Shown piece by piece: positions 17,365 through 26,302 of a stretch of DNA of 64,000 bases (position 1 is the stretch's first letter; each line of letters begins with the position of its first letter). The notes beneath the pieces were generated by a model. That model was not told the origin of the DNA and did no database searches. It saw only the letters and a list, made by a program, of their open reading frames with translations. Where the stretch lies: NCBI GenBank assembly GCA_028279875.1, contig JANQMU010000015.1, forward strand, positions 62,001-126,000, read 5' to 3'. This stretch comes from Rhizobiaceae bacterium. Its GTDB lineage: Bacteria > Pseudomonadota > Alphaproteobacteria > Rhizobiales > Rhizobiaceae. A program made the position numbers and the translations under genes.

Positions 17365-18773
17365 CCTGGCGGACCGTTCCCCTGTGGCCGCGCAGCCTCG
17401 GCGGCCAGCTGATTGCCTTGATTCTTGCCGCGATCGTCATATCGCAGCTCTTTACCCTGTGGCTGTTTACCGACGAGCGGCGTGGCGCACTGCTGGAATT
17501 TGCCGGCGGAGCCGTGGTGTCGCGAACCGCGGCACTGGTGGACCTTTTGAACGACACGCCGCCGCAACTGCACGATCAGATACGCAGGGCGGCGTCGAGC
17601 CCGCAGCTCTATTACTGGATCTCGGAACGGCCGGTCCTTCAGGAAAACGGATCGGCTCCAGCGGAACTGCGGATCAGACAGCGCCTGCAGCGTGTCGTCG
17701 GTGAAAACCGTATCGTGCGAACCGAGGTCGGCCGTAATATCACCGTGCCCCGCTATCACCGGCACGCCGCGTCCAAACGGACCGGGTCCATGGCGCAGCC
17801 CAGGCAATTGCGCACCCGAGACGTTCCGCTGATCGTTGCCATGTCCGTGCAGCTCGACAGTGGTGCGTGGCTCAACATGGCGGCCAGCCTCGATTTTCAG
17901 CGCACGTCGCTGATCCGAACATTCGTCACGGTCGGCATCATGGCGGTCGCCGTGATCATCATCATCGTTTTCACGGTCCGGCGGCTGACGCGGCCCCTGC
18001 AGAGCCTGGCGGAAGCCGCCGAGCGGCTTGGCCGCGGCGGCGAGGCGGAACAACTCGCAGAGGCCGGGCCGCCGGAAGTGCGCAGCGCGATTCGCGCCTT
18101 CAACGTCATGCAGGAACGTCTGACCCGTTTCGTCCAGGATCGAACGGCGATGCTGGCGGCGATCAGTCACGATCTGCGCACCCCGATAACATCGCTGCGC
18201 ATTCGCGCCGAATTCATCGAGGACGAGGAGAATCGCGACCGGGTCATTCGAACGCTCGACGAGATGCAGCGCATGGTCGAAGCGACGCTGGCCTTTGCCA
18301 AGGAAGGGGCGGATCGCGAGGACACCAGCCAGGTCGATCTGGATGAATTCCTGGATGCCATCATTGCCGACTACCGGGACATGGACCAGCCGGTGAGCCT
18401 TTCCCCACCGACCGGCAACGCCACCGGCCGAACGATCTTCGCCTGCCGGCCAATCGCCCTGAAGCGGGCCTTGCGCAACCTGATCGACAATGCGGTGCGC
18501 TATGGCAGCGAGGCCGTGGTCGGCACCGATGTCGGTGCCGAGGCGATCACCATGACGATCCGGGACAAGGGCCCTGGCATTCCAGAGGATCGTCTCGAGG
18601 ACGTCTTCGAGCCCTTTCTGCGCCTCGAAACATCACGAAGCGAGGAAACCGGCGGGATCGGGCTCGGACTGGCGATTGCCCGGTCCAATATCCACGCCCA
18701 TGGCGGCACGCTGGTTCTGCGCAACGGGCCCGAGGGCGGCCTGGTGGCGACGGTGACGCTGCCGAAAGCTTGA
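17361..18773 (+). CDS. EnvZ-like sensor histidine kinase
   Basis: Encodes 470 residues. Membrane helix ~13-36, a periplasmic sensor region of about 150 residues with no recognisable fold, second helix ~186-206 (FVTVGIMAVAVIIIIVFTV), HAMP (RRLTRPLQSLAEAAERLGRG), then the dimerisation helix with phospho-acceptor H270 (AAISHDLRTPITSLRIRAE). The ATP-binding domain has the N box NLIDNAVRYG, G1 box IRDKGPGIPED and G2 box TGGIGLGLAIARS. It pairs with the response regulator upstream; its stop overlaps the first possible start of the downstream glycosyltransferase reading frame. Confidence 0.93.
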   Translation: MTWRTVPLWPRSLGGQLIALILAAIVISQLFTLWLFTDERRGALLEFAGGAVVSRTAALVDLLNDTPPQLHDQIRRAASSPQLYYWISERPVLQENGSAPAELRIRQRLQRVVGENRIVRTEVGRNITVPRYHRHAASKRTGSMAQPRQLRTRDVPLIVAMSVQLDSGAWLNMAASLDFQRTSLIRTFVTVGIMAVAVIIIIVFTVRRLTRPLQSLAEAAERLGRGGEAEQLAEAGPPEVRSAIRAFNVMQERLTRFVQDRTAMLAAISHDLRTPITSLRIRAEFIEDEENRDRVIRTLDEMQRMVEATLAFAKEGADREDTSQVDLDEFLDAIIADYRDMDQPVSLSPPTGNATGRTIFACRPIALKRALRNLIDNAVRYGSEAVVGTDVGAEAITMTIRDKGPGIPEDRLEDVFEPFLRLETSRSEETGGIGLGLAIARSNIHAHGGTLVLRNGPEGGLVATVTLPKA

Positions 18774-18841
18774 TTCCGCCGGACCGCCCGTGCCAAACGA
18801 CGGTGATGACCGCAAGACAGCGACAATCCCCCGGGGAACCG

Positions 18842-19759
18842 ATGCGCACCTCCGTCGAAACCGACCGCGCGCAAGCAGCAGGGCGGGCGGGCGGCAGCGT
18901 GGCCGTCCACATCTATGGCGGTCTCGGCAATCAGATGTTCCAATATGCCTGCGGCCGGGCGCTGGCCCTGCGGCGCGGCGCCCGTTTTTGCATCGACCGT
19001 CGCGACTTCGCAGCGGGCCCCGACCAGGTTTTCGGCCTGCACCATTTCAACATCGTTGCCCAGTCCGGCGGCGACCAGATGCTGCCGCCGACAAAGAAGC
19101 AGCGGCTGCGCTATCTCGTCTGGCGCTATGGCGGGCGGACGCCGCGCTTCACTCGTGAAAAAAGCGCTGCCTTTGACCCGGAGGTCCTGCGGCTGACCGG
19201 CGACACATGGCTGCATGGCTACTGGCAGTCGGAGAGCTATTTCGACGATTGCCGCGACGCAATCCGTGAGGAACTGACGATCATCACGCCGCCCAGCGAG
19301 CGCAACGAGCGGCTTTTGGAGGAACTGCGCGCACTGCCGGCGGTCTCGCTGCATGTCCGCCGCGGCGATTATGTCAGCAATCCCAAGGCGCTGGCCCACC
19401 ACGGCACCTGCACGCCCGCCTATTATCGCAGCGCTGCGCAACTGGTCGCCGGAAAAACGGGCATCGAGCCGGTCTTCTTCGTGTTTTCTGACGAGCCAGA
19501 CTGGGCGCGGCAGCATCTGGACCTGCCCTTTGAGACGAGAATTGTCGACCATAATGACAACCGGCACAATTACGAGGACATGCGCCTCATGGCCGCCTGC
19601 CGGCATCATGTCATCGCCAACAGCTCATTTTCCTGGTGGGGCGCCTGGCTCAACCCTTCGACCGACAAGATTGTCGTGGCGCCTGAAAAATGGGTCACCG
19701 ATCCGGCCATGCAGAACCCGAGGATCACGCCGGAAGGCTGGATCCGGTTGTCGCCGTGA
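18842..19759 (+). CDS. Family GT11 alpha-1,2-fucosyltransferase-like glycosyltransferase
   Basis: Encodes 305 residues from the ATG at 18842. TTG at 18770 and ATG at 18806 are in-frame alternatives, but the domain starts only at about residue 22 of the short form. GT11 hallmarks are the N-terminal VHIYGGLGNQMFQYACGRAL, the donor-binding HVRRGDYV at 171-178, and near the C-terminus HVIANSSFSWWGAWLN. These enzymes transfer fucose from GDP-fucose onto galactose in lipopolysaccharide or capsule. No other polysaccharide gene is nearby. The reading frame is open directly behind the sensor kinase, so it is probably transcribed with the two-component genes. Confidence 0.86.
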   Translation: MRTSVETDRAQAAGRAGGSVAVHIYGGLGNQMFQYACGRALALRRGARFCIDRRDFAAGPDQVFGLHHFNIVAQSGGDQMLPPTKKQRLRYLVWRYGGRTPRFTREKSAAFDPEVLRLTGDTWLHGYWQSESYFDDCRDAIREELTIITPPSERNERLLEELRALPAVSLHVRRGDYVSNPKALAHHGTCTPAYYRSAAQLVAGKTGIEPVFFVFSDEPDWARQHLDLPFETRIVDHNDNRHNYEDMRLMAACRHHVIANSSFSWWGAWLNPSTDKIVVAPEKWVTDPAMQNPRITPEGWIRLSP

Positions 19760-19977
19760 GGGGGCGCCCGTTCGCCGGCTTCACCCACCCAAGACCCGCA
19801 TCTGCCCCGCGCCGCCTGCGGTTTTGCACAGGGCGCCGAGCGGATCTGCGAATCCGTGTCAGGATAATTTCTTAATTATCTGAAATTACAAAGTAAAATA
19901 ATATCAGCAGGTTTAGCGATGTGATCGGTTTTCGCCCCCGATCGCTGGCGCAGGCGCGTCTTGCTGCGGACCTGCAC

Positions 19978-20007
19978 TTGATTCCGAAAGCGCTTTCGGA
20001 ATACGCT
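19978..20007 (+). promoter_or_regulatory. LacI-type operator between promoter elements of the regulator gene
   Basis: A perfect 22-bp palindrome occupies 19981-20002; its left half is ATTCCGAAAGC and the right half is the exact complement, with the central GCGC typical of LacI-family operators. TTGATT (19978-19983) and TACGCT (20002-20007), 18 bp apart, fit -35 and -10 boxes, so repressor binding would block the promoter. Transcription would start at about 20014, essentially at the start codon. Confidence 0.75.
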
Positions 20008-20014
20008 GTGACCC

Positions 20015-21046
20015 ATGAACAAGATCGGTCTGAGAGCACTTTCGCAACATCTCGGTCTTACCGAAGGCACGGTTTCGCGTGCCATCAACGACTATCCTGA
20101 TATTTCGGCACGAACCCGCGAGCGGGTGAAATCGGCCGCGGCGGAACTCGGATACAGGCCGAATTCCAGCGCCCGGCGGCTGGCGACCGGCAATGCCGAA
20201 TGCATCGGCTACGTCATGCCCTGGCAGGACGGCCACATCTCCGAACCGTTTCTGGGCGAATTGCTGGAAGGACTCTCGCAGACCGTTTCCAAGCGCCATT
20301 GGGATCTGAACCTTGCGGTTTCGCGGTCGGCCAAGGACGAATTGGCGATCATCACCCGTCTGGCTGAATCCGGCCGGGTCAGCGGCGTCGTCATTTCGCG
20401 CACCATGACCCATGATCCGCGCATCGAAAAACTGCGGGACATCGGCATGCCCTTCGTCAGCCATGGCCGTACGCTGGACAGTGCCGACCATGCCTGGTTC
20501 GACATCGACAATTTCTCGGCCTTCAGGGAAGCCGTCAGCCATCTTGTCGAACTCGGACATGAGTCCATCGCCCACATCCACGGCCCGCTGGACTATAATT
20601 TCGCGGTCGACCGTCGCGCCGGCTACCGGCGCGGTCTGCTCGACGGCAATCTCGACCTTGATCCGGCCCTTGAGGCAAAATCCGACATGACCGTTGATGG
20701 CGGCTATCGCGCCATGCGCTACCTGCTATCGTTGAGGGCCGTGCCGACGGCGGTCGTTTGCGTTTCCGACATGGTGGCGGTGGGCGCGATGAAGGCGATC
20801 CGCGAAACCGGCCGCCAACCCGGCCGCGAAATCTCCATTGTCGGATATGACGGCGTGCCGCTGTCCGAACATACCCATCCGGCGTTGACCACCATGGCGC
20901 AGCCGCTTCAGTCCGCCGGCGCGCGGATTGGCGAAATGCTGCTTGCCGTAATCGATGGCGACCGACCTGCGGACCATCAGGAGCTTTGGCGCGCGACTCT
21001 CGAGCGCCGGGAAACCGACGGTCCGCCCATTGCGGCGGACCCTTAA
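20015..21046 (+). CDS. LacI-family transcriptional repressor of the sugar ABC operon
   Basis: Encodes 343 residues. The N-terminal helix-turn-helix and hinge begin immediately (GLRALSQHLGLTEGTVSRAI, RPNSSARRLATG), so the ATG at 20015 is firm even though no Shine-Dalgarno sequence precedes it. The periplasmic-binding-protein-like core follows, with the dimerisation and ligand landmarks GVVISRTMTHDPRIEKL, IAHIHGPLDYNFAVDRRAGY and TAVVCVSDMVAVGAM. It leads the operon 20015-27364 and its own promoter contains a perfect operator, so autoregulation is likely. AglR-like in position; inducer unknown. Confidence 0.9.
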   Translation: MNKIGLRALSQHLGLTEGTVSRAINDYPDISARTRERVKSAAAELGYRPNSSARRLATGNAECIGYVMPWQDGHISEPFLGELLEGLSQTVSKRHWDLNLAVSRSAKDELAIITRLAESGRVSGVVISRTMTHDPRIEKLRDIGMPFVSHGRTLDSADHAWFDIDNFSAFREAVSHLVELGHESIAHIHGPLDYNFAVDRRAGYRRGLLDGNLDLDPALEAKSDMTVDGGYRAMRYLLSLRAVPTAVVCVSDMVAVGAMKAIRETGRQPGREISIVGYDGVPLSEHTHPALTTMAQPLQSAGARIGEMLLAVIDGDRPADHQELWRATLERRETDGPPIAADP

Positions 21047-21077
21047 CCGAAGAAAACATCAGTTCTGGGAGGAAACG

Positions 21078-22421
21078 ATGAGAAAGCTGAGTGGAATTGC
21101 AACCGGACTGCTGCTGTCCGTGAGCCTGGTGACGATGGCCAAGGCCGATACGATCCGGTTCTGGACGACGGAGGACCAGCCGGAGCGCCTGGCCAAGCAA
21201 CAGCAGATGGCCGCCGATTTCAAAACCAAGACGGGCCATGACGTCGAGGTCATTCCGGTGCCGGAAAAGGACCTTGGAACCCGGGCGACGGCAGCCTTTG
21301 CCGCCAATGATCTGCCAGACGTGATCTACCATACGCTGCAATTCGTGCTGCCGTGGTCGGAGGCCGGGATTCTCGACATTGACACCAATGATGAAATCGT
21401 CGAGGCGCTCGGCGTCGAGACTTTTGCGCCAGGTGCCATCGCGATGGCCCAAAGCGATGGCCTGACGGCGGCTGTCCCGGTCGACGGCTGGACCCAGATG
21501 ATTGTCTATCGTCAGGACCTGTTCGATGAAGCCGGTCTGAAGACGCCCGATTCCTACGGCAGCATCGTCGCGGCCCTTGAAAAGCTGCATAATCCGCCGG
21601 AAATGTACGGTTTCGTGGCCCCAACCAAGGTCGATGAGAACTTCATGAGCCAGGTCCTGGAGCATGTATTCCTGGCCAATGGCGTCACGCCTGTCGACGG
21701 CGGCGGCTTCAAGCCGCTGGACGAGAAGAAGGCCGGCGAAGTGCTGGAGTTCTACAAGGCACTTGCCAAGGCGTCGCCGCCCGGAGAGCTTTTCTGGAAA
21801 CAGGCGCGCGAGCTCTATTTTGCCGGCAAGACACCGATGATCATCTGGTCGCCCTTTATCCTCGACGAGCTTGCCGGGCTGCGCGATTCAGCGCCGCCGA
21901 CGATCAATGATGATCCGACTTCCGGCGAACTTGCCGGCAAGACCGATGTGGTGACGTCCTTTGCCGGCCCGTCCAACCCGGATGGATCGGCCTGGGCCGA
22001 TGTGCGTTACTTCGGCGTCACGGCGGATGCGAACACCGATGTGGCAGCCGATTTCGTCAAATTCTCGATGGATGACGGCTACACGAAGACACTGTCGATC
22101 GCGCCGGAAGGAAAATTTCCGGTGCGCCGCGGCACGGCGGACGAGCCGACCAAATTTGTCGACGCCTGGTCGAAACTGCCTGTCGGAGTCGACCGCAAGG
22201 CACCGCTGTCGGAACTCTATCCAGCAGAAACCGTCACGCGGATCGTCGGCGGGCTTGAAACCGGCAATCGCTGGGGCGTTAAGGAAGGTCAGCTTGCGCT
22301 CGCCTCCAAGATCATCAACAGCCAGATCATCAATCGCATCGTGCGCCAATATATCGATGACGAGATCGACACCGCGACCGCCGTTGCCAAACTCAACGAG
22401 GAACTGGCCGCGGTCAACTGA
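21078..22421 (+). CDS. Sugar ABC transporter substrate-binding protein (family 1, AglE-like)
   Basis: Encodes 447 residues from the ATG at 21078 behind GGGAGGAAACG. Signal peptide MRKLSGIATGLLLSVSLVTM ends near AKA-DTIRF. The mature protein begins TIRFWTTEDQPERLAKQQQM and carries the CUT1-type pattern VIPVPEKDLGTRATAAFAAN, PDVIYHTLQFVLPW and VPVDGWTQMIVYRQDLFDEA. First structural gene after the repressor, followed 8 nt later by a hairpin. The operon order (repressor, binding protein, two permeases, hydrolase, ATPase) parallels aglR-EFGAK of rhizobia, but the hydrolase differs, so the ligand is probably a glycoside other than a common alpha-glucoside. Confidence 0.9.
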   Translation: MRKLSGIATGLLLSVSLVTMAKADTIRFWTTEDQPERLAKQQQMAADFKTKTGHDVEVIPVPEKDLGTRATAAFAANDLPDVIYHTLQFVLPWSEAGILDIDTNDEIVEALGVETFAPGAIAMAQSDGLTAAVPVDGWTQMIVYRQDLFDEAGLKTPDSYGSIVAALEKLHNPPEMYGFVAPTKVDENFMSQVLEHVFLANGVTPVDGGGFKPLDEKKAGEVLEFYKALAKASPPGELFWKQARELYFAGKTPMIIWSPFILDELAGLRDSAPPTINDDPTSGELAGKTDVVTSFAGPSNPDGSAWADVRYFGVTADANTDVAADFVKFSMDDGYTKTLSIAPEGKFPVRRGTADEPTKFVDAWSKLPVGVDRKAPLSELYPAETVTRIVGGLETGNRWGVKEGQLALASKIINSQIINRIVRQYIDDEIDTATAVAKLNEELAAVN

Positions 22422-22428
22422 CGTCGGC

Positions 22429-22462
22429 TCCGATGACGGGGTGATGGTGCCCCGTCATCGGA
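22429..22462 (+). other. Stable hairpin between binding-protein and permease genes
   Basis: Perfect 13-bp arms at 22429-22441 (TCCGATGACGGGG) and 22450-22462, 8-nt loop, 8 nt after the binding-protein stop and no T-run. Probably an mRNA-stabilising or expression-balancing hairpin rather than a terminator. Confidence 0.65.
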
Positions 22463-22492
22463 CCACCGCGCGTCGGTATGCGGATATCGATC

Positions 22493-23773
22493 ATGGCTTC
22501 CGCCCAACCACCCAAGGGATTTGGCCGCATGGCCCGCCGCGAAATGCGCCTGGCCTATATGATGCTGCTGCCGACATTCCTGATCGTTCTGGCCATTGTC
22601 CTGTGGCCGCTGCTCGCCAATTTCTGGATTTCGGCGAAGCCCGTCCAGTTGAGCGACTTGCGGCCGGCGACGCTGGTCGTCAATGAGCGGCTTCGCGGCG
22701 ATCTGACCGCCGCCGGTGACACCGCGACGCTTGAGTTTCGATTAAGAAACTCGTCGCGCGATGATCCGATCGGCGATGTCACGATGACCGACACGCTTCC
22801 AGAAGGTCTCGACATCACCACGCTCGACGATCGCTGTACGCTGTCCGGGCGGCAATTGACCTGTGCGCTGGGGGATGTGGAAGGCGGCTTCCGCGAGCGG
22901 CTGCGCATCGAAGTCACCGCGACGGCGCAATATATTGAAACCGCCGAGAACCCGCGCGACAGCAAGCCCGTTGTCACCGGGACGGCCGAGAATGTTCTGA
23001 CGAATCTGGAGTTTTCATTCGAAAACTTCCGGCGGGTCTTCGAGTCCCCGGAATTCTGGCATGTCCTGCGTGTGTCCTTCTACTACACGATCTTCGGAAC
23101 CATCGGCGCGCTGGTTCTCGGCCTGTTCGGCGCGCAACTGCTCAACACCGTCTTTCCGGGACGCGGCATCCTGCGCGGCCTGTTCCTGTTCCCCTATGTG
23201 GCGCCGGTCATTGCCGTCGCCTTTACCTGGGTCGTTCTGCTCGATCCCTTCTCCGGCACGCTGAACTCGATCCTGCAGCAGATGGGTGTCGTCTCCGGCC
23301 CCATCAATTTTTTCGGCCAGCGCTCCGTGGAGCTGCATTTCTTCGGGCTGTCCTTTGATTTCCCGGTGGCCCTGACGACGGTGATCGCGTTTGAGGCCTG
23401 GCGTTACTTTCCGCTGTCCTTCCTGTTCATCCTGGCGCGCATGCAGTCCATATCGACGGATATGTACGAGGCCGCGGAGATCGACGGCGCAACGCCACTG
23501 CAGCAATTCTGGTACATTTCGCTGCCGCAGCTGGTCGGCATATTGGCGGTGCTGTTCCTGCTGCGCTTCATCTGGACCTTCAACAAATTCGACGACATCT
23601 TCCTGCTGACCGGCGGTGCCGCGGGAACGCGGACCCTGACGGTGGATGTCTATGAACAGGCCTTCGCCCTGTCCAATCTCGGCGCCGGTGCGGCCGTCGC
23701 AGTCATCGTCTTCGTCGTCCTGCTGATCTTTTCCATTCTGTTTTTCAGATTTTCGCCGAAGGATGAAGCCTGA
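22493..23773 (+). CDS. Sugar ABC permease (AglF/MalF-like) with Ig-like DUF11-type periplasmic insertion
   Basis: Encodes 426 residues from the ATG at 22493 (weak GGA upstream; an ATG at 22478 is also in frame). Membrane helix 1 at ~23-47 (MMLLPTFLIVLAIVLWPLL) is followed by about 120 periplasmic residues (53-175) before helix 2. The insertion reads like a DUF11/conserved-repeat beta-sandwich: LEFRLRNSSRDDP, VTMTDTLPEGLDI, a cysteine pair C115/C124 in DRCTLSGRQLTCALGDV, and RLRIEVTATAQY. The remainder is a normal CUT1 permease with the EAA loop EAAEIDGATPLQQFWYISLP. The insertion could gate access of the binding protein or touch the substrate; this is inferred. Overlaps the next start by one base (TGATG). 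Confidence 0.88.
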   Translation: MASAQPPKGFGRMARREMRLAYMMLLPTFLIVLAIVLWPLLANFWISAKPVQLSDLRPATLVVNERLRGDLTAAGDTATLEFRLRNSSRDDPIGDVTMTDTLPEGLDITTLDDRCTLSGRQLTCALGDVEGGFRERLRIEVTATAQYIETAENPRDSKPVVTGTAENVLTNLEFSFENFRRVFESPEFWHVLRVSFYYTIFGTIGALVLGLFGAQLLNTVFPGRGILRGLFLFPYVAPVIAVAFTWVVLLDPFSGTLNSILQQMGVVSGPINFFGQRSVELHFFGLSFDFPVALTTVIAFEAWRYFPLSFLFILARMQSISTDMYEAAEIDGATPLQQFWYISLPQLVGILAVLFLLRFIWTFNKFDDIFLLTGGAAGTRTLTVDVYEQAFALSNLGAGAAVAVIVFVVLLIFSILFFRFSPKDEA

Positions 23774-25002
23774 TGCGCTTGGGAATCGGATTTCTGGCCG
23801 CGATCATCACCGGAGCCATCTGGGGATTCATCTGGATGATCGTCATTGCCGTCGGCTTCATGCTGGTGTCCGGCCAGATCACCCAGCCGCCGGTCGGCCT
23901 GTCGATGATCGCCGGCGCCCTGGCGGCCGGGCTCATCGCCGCTTTCAGGCCCCAGGCGAGAAGCCCCGGCACCCACCTGGCCGCCGTCGGCCTGATGATC
24001 GTGGTGCTGGGCGGGGTCAGCGCCGGGCGCCCGCTCGGCATTCCGCTCGATGTCGTCCCGGCCTATCAGGTGGTGACGATCATCATCCTTCTGGCGGTGG
24101 TCTGGGCATCCATCCACATCTGCATGAAGGATATCAGCGGTGGCGCACTGACCCGCTATCAGCTCGAAGTGCTGTTCATCCGCGTCGTCAAGGGCATCGG
24201 CTTCGTCGTCTTCACGGTGATGGTCGCCTTGCCGTTCTACGTCATGGTGATGACGAGCCTGAAAAGCCAGCAGGCCCTGCTGGCCAATCCGCTGGACTTC
24301 TCGCTGGATTTCGAACAGGGCGCCGCTTCGCTTTTCCGCTCCTATGTGGAACTGTTCACCCAGTTCAATTTCGGAACGTTCCTGCTCAACTCGGCTATCG
24401 TCTCCGTCTCGACAGTTATCCTGACGCTGCTCTTCGCCGTACCGGGCGCCTATGCCGTGTCGCGCCTGCGTTTTCCCGGCCAGATGTTCCTGTCGCGGTC
24501 GATCCTGCTGATCTATATGGTGCCGGCCATCGTCCTCGTCATTCCGCTCTACGCGGTGTTTTCGCAGCTTGGGCTGCGCAACACGCTGACCGGGCTGCTG
24601 ATCGTCTATCCGGCAACGACGATTCCAGTGGCACTGTACATGCTCCAGGGCTATTTCCGCGGCCTGCCGGCTGAACTCGAGGAAGCCGGCCTGATGGACG
24701 GCCTGACGCGAATCGGTGTCATCCTGAAAATCACCATGCCGCTGTCGCTGCCGGCGCTGGCATCGGTGGCGCTTTATGTCTTCATGATCGCCTGGAACGA
24801 GTTCCTGTTCGCGTTCATGTTCCTCGACAATGTCGATATCTTCACCCTGTCGCGCGGCGTCGTGTCGCTGAATTCCTCCGAGGTGCCGCGACAGCACCTC
24901 ATGGCGGGCGCCGTGGTCGCCACGGTGCCCGTCCTGATGATCTTCCTGTGGTTCGAACGGTTTCTGGTGTCCGGTCTCACCGCCGGCAGTGTCAAAGGCT
25001 GA
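23773..25002 (+). CDS. Sugar ABC permease (AglG/MalG-like) with extra N-terminal membrane domain
   Basis: Encodes 409 residues, about 120 more than a usual MalG-type permease. Residues 1-115 contain four additional hydrophobic helices (for example LGIGFLAAIITGAIWGFIW, GTHLAAVGLMIVVLGGVSAG, QVVTIIILLAVVWASIHICM). The permease proper starts near VKGIGFVVFTVMVALPFYVM with the MTSLKSQ motif and has the EAA loop EEAGLMDGLTRIGVILKITM. Forms the second channel subunit. The extension is shared by AglG-like rhizobial permeases in my recollection, but its role is not known. Confidence 0.88.
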   Translation: MRLGIGFLAAIITGAIWGFIWMIVIAVGFMLVSGQITQPPVGLSMIAGALAAGLIAAFRPQARSPGTHLAAVGLMIVVLGGVSAGRPLGIPLDVVPAYQVVTIIILLAVVWASIHICMKDISGGALTRYQLEVLFIRVVKGIGFVVFTVMVALPFYVMVMTSLKSQQALLANPLDFSLDFEQGAASLFRSYVELFTQFNFGTFLLNSAIVSVSTVILTLLFAVPGAYAVSRLRFPGQMFLSRSILLIYMVPAIVLVIPLYAVFSQLGLRNTLTGLLIVYPATTIPVALYMLQGYFRGLPAELEEAGLMDGLTRIGVILKITMPLSLPALASVALYVFMIAWNEFLFAFMFLDNVDIFTLSRGVVSLNSSEVPRQHLMAGAVVATVPVLMIFLWFERFLVSGLTAGSVKG

Positions 25003-25005
25003 AAT

Positions 25006-26289
25006 ATGCACTCTGATCTTCGCAAGCGGGCAACGCAGATCCTGGTCGACAACGACCGTGGCGGCTACACGGTCCCGACGCCGCGGCTCTATCCCTATCA
25101 GTGGAACTGGGATTCGGCCTTTGCCGCCCTCGGCTTTTCGGTCTTCGACCGGCAGCGCGCCTGGCTGGAGCTGGAAACGCTTTTCGAGGGACAATGGGCC
25201 GACGGCATGGTGCCGCACATCATCTTCCGGCGCGACGATCCCGACTATTTTCCCGGACCGGCGATCTGGCAGAGCGGCACGAACCCGCCGAGTTCCTGCC
25301 ACTCGCAGCCGCCGGTGGTGGCCAGCATCATCCGCCACCTCGTTGATACAGGCGGGCCGGCGGACCGTGAAAAGGCCGCAGCGCTGTTTCCCAAAGTGCT
25401 CGCCTGGCACAATTGGTTCCACACCATGCGCGATCCGGACGGCAATGGCACCGTCGCCATCATCCATCCCTGGGAATCGGGCCGGGACAACTGCCCGGAC
25501 TGGGATATCGGCCTTGAGCGGATCGACGTGCCGGAGGACCTTGGCCGCTATGAGCGCCGCGACACGGAAAGGGTCGACGCGGATGAGCGGCCGACATCGC
25601 TGGAATATGACCGCTACCTGACGATCCTTAAATTCGGCCGCGAATGCCGCTGGGATCAGCGTGAGATCGCCCGGAACGGCCCGTTTTTCATGGCGGACCC
25701 GGGAATCCAGTTCATCCTGCTGAGGGCCGACCGCGACCTTCTATATCTGGCGACGGAACTTGCCCTTGAAGACGGGCTGGAGCAGATCGACCGCTGGATC
25801 GCGCGATCCGTCGACGGCTGCGGGAACTACTGGAACGACAGAATCGGCTGCTTTTGCGCGCGCGACCTGCGATCCGGCCGCTTCAGCGACGCCATGACCA
25901 GTATCTCGATGCTGGCCTTTTATGCCGGCGCCGGAACGCCGGGACAGCGCGCCCGCCTTGTCGAACACGCCCATGCGATACTCGACCGGTGTCGCTACGG
26001 TTTCCCCAGCTGGGATCCCCGCAATGGCAAGTTTGAGTCGAAACGCTATTGGCGCGGGCCCGTCTGGGCGATGGTCAACTACATGATCGTGCAGGGCCTG
26101 ACGGAGTGCGGGGAAACCGCGCTGGCCGACCGCATCAAGGCCGACACGCTCAAATTGATCGAAAAATCGGGTTTCCGCGAATACTTCGATCCGATCACCG
26201 GGGAGGGGCATGGTGGCCGCAATTTCACCTGGACGGCCGCCATCTACCTGATGTGGTCAGCGACCGAACAGACGTCGCAGGCAGCCTGA
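25006..26289 (+). CDS. GH63 / MGH1-like glycoside hydrolase, possibly mannosyl- or glucosylglycerate hydrolase
   Basis: Encodes 427 residues, no signal peptide, so it acts on imported substrate in the cytoplasm. (alpha/alpha)6-barrel features of GH63-type enzymes are visible: [18 protein letters not shown] near the N-terminus, [39 protein letters not shown] with a candidate acid, and near the C-terminus [18 protein letters not shown] and [20 protein letters not shown]. The size and the WNWDS/HSQPP/WRGP set match the MGH1-like group that includes mannosylglycerate and glucosylglycerate hydrolases; trehalase-like or glucosidase activity is possible. It lies inside the transporter operon, 3 nt after the permease. 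Confidence 0.8.
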   Translation: MHSDLRKRATQILVDNDRGGYTVPTPRLYPYQWNWDSAFAALGFSVFDRQRAWLELETLFEGQWADGMVPHIIFRRDDPDYFPGPAIWQSGTNPPSSCHSQPPVVASIIRHLVDTGGPADREKAAALFPKVLAWHNWFHTMRDPDGNGTVAIIHPWESGRDNCPDWDIGLERIDVPEDLGRYERRDTERVDADERPTSLEYDRYLTILKFGRECRWDQREIARNGPFFMADPGIQFILLRADRDLLYLATELALEDGLEQIDRWIARSVDGCGNYWNDRIGCFCARDLRSGRFSDAMTSISMLAFYAGAGTPGQRARLVEHAHAILDRCRYGFPSWDPRNGKFESKRYWRGPVWAMVNYMIVQGLTECGETALADRIKADTLKLIEKSGFREYFDPITGEGHGGRNFTWTAAIYLMWSATEQTSQAA

Positions 26290-26302
26290 ACGGGAGAGTG
26301 CA

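Noticed and set aside
19863..19880. AT-rich inverted repeat GATAATT/AATTATC downstream of the fucosyltransferase gene
   Set aside because: A 7-bp AT-only stem is too weak for a terminator and lies over 90 bp from the LacI promoter; probably chance in an AT-rich spot.
23650..25467. A 605-codon open frame on the minus strand
   Set aside because: It lies antisense to the two permease genes and the hydrolase, is rich in His, Asp, Arg and Gln as expected of a high-GC shadow frame, and resembles no protein family.
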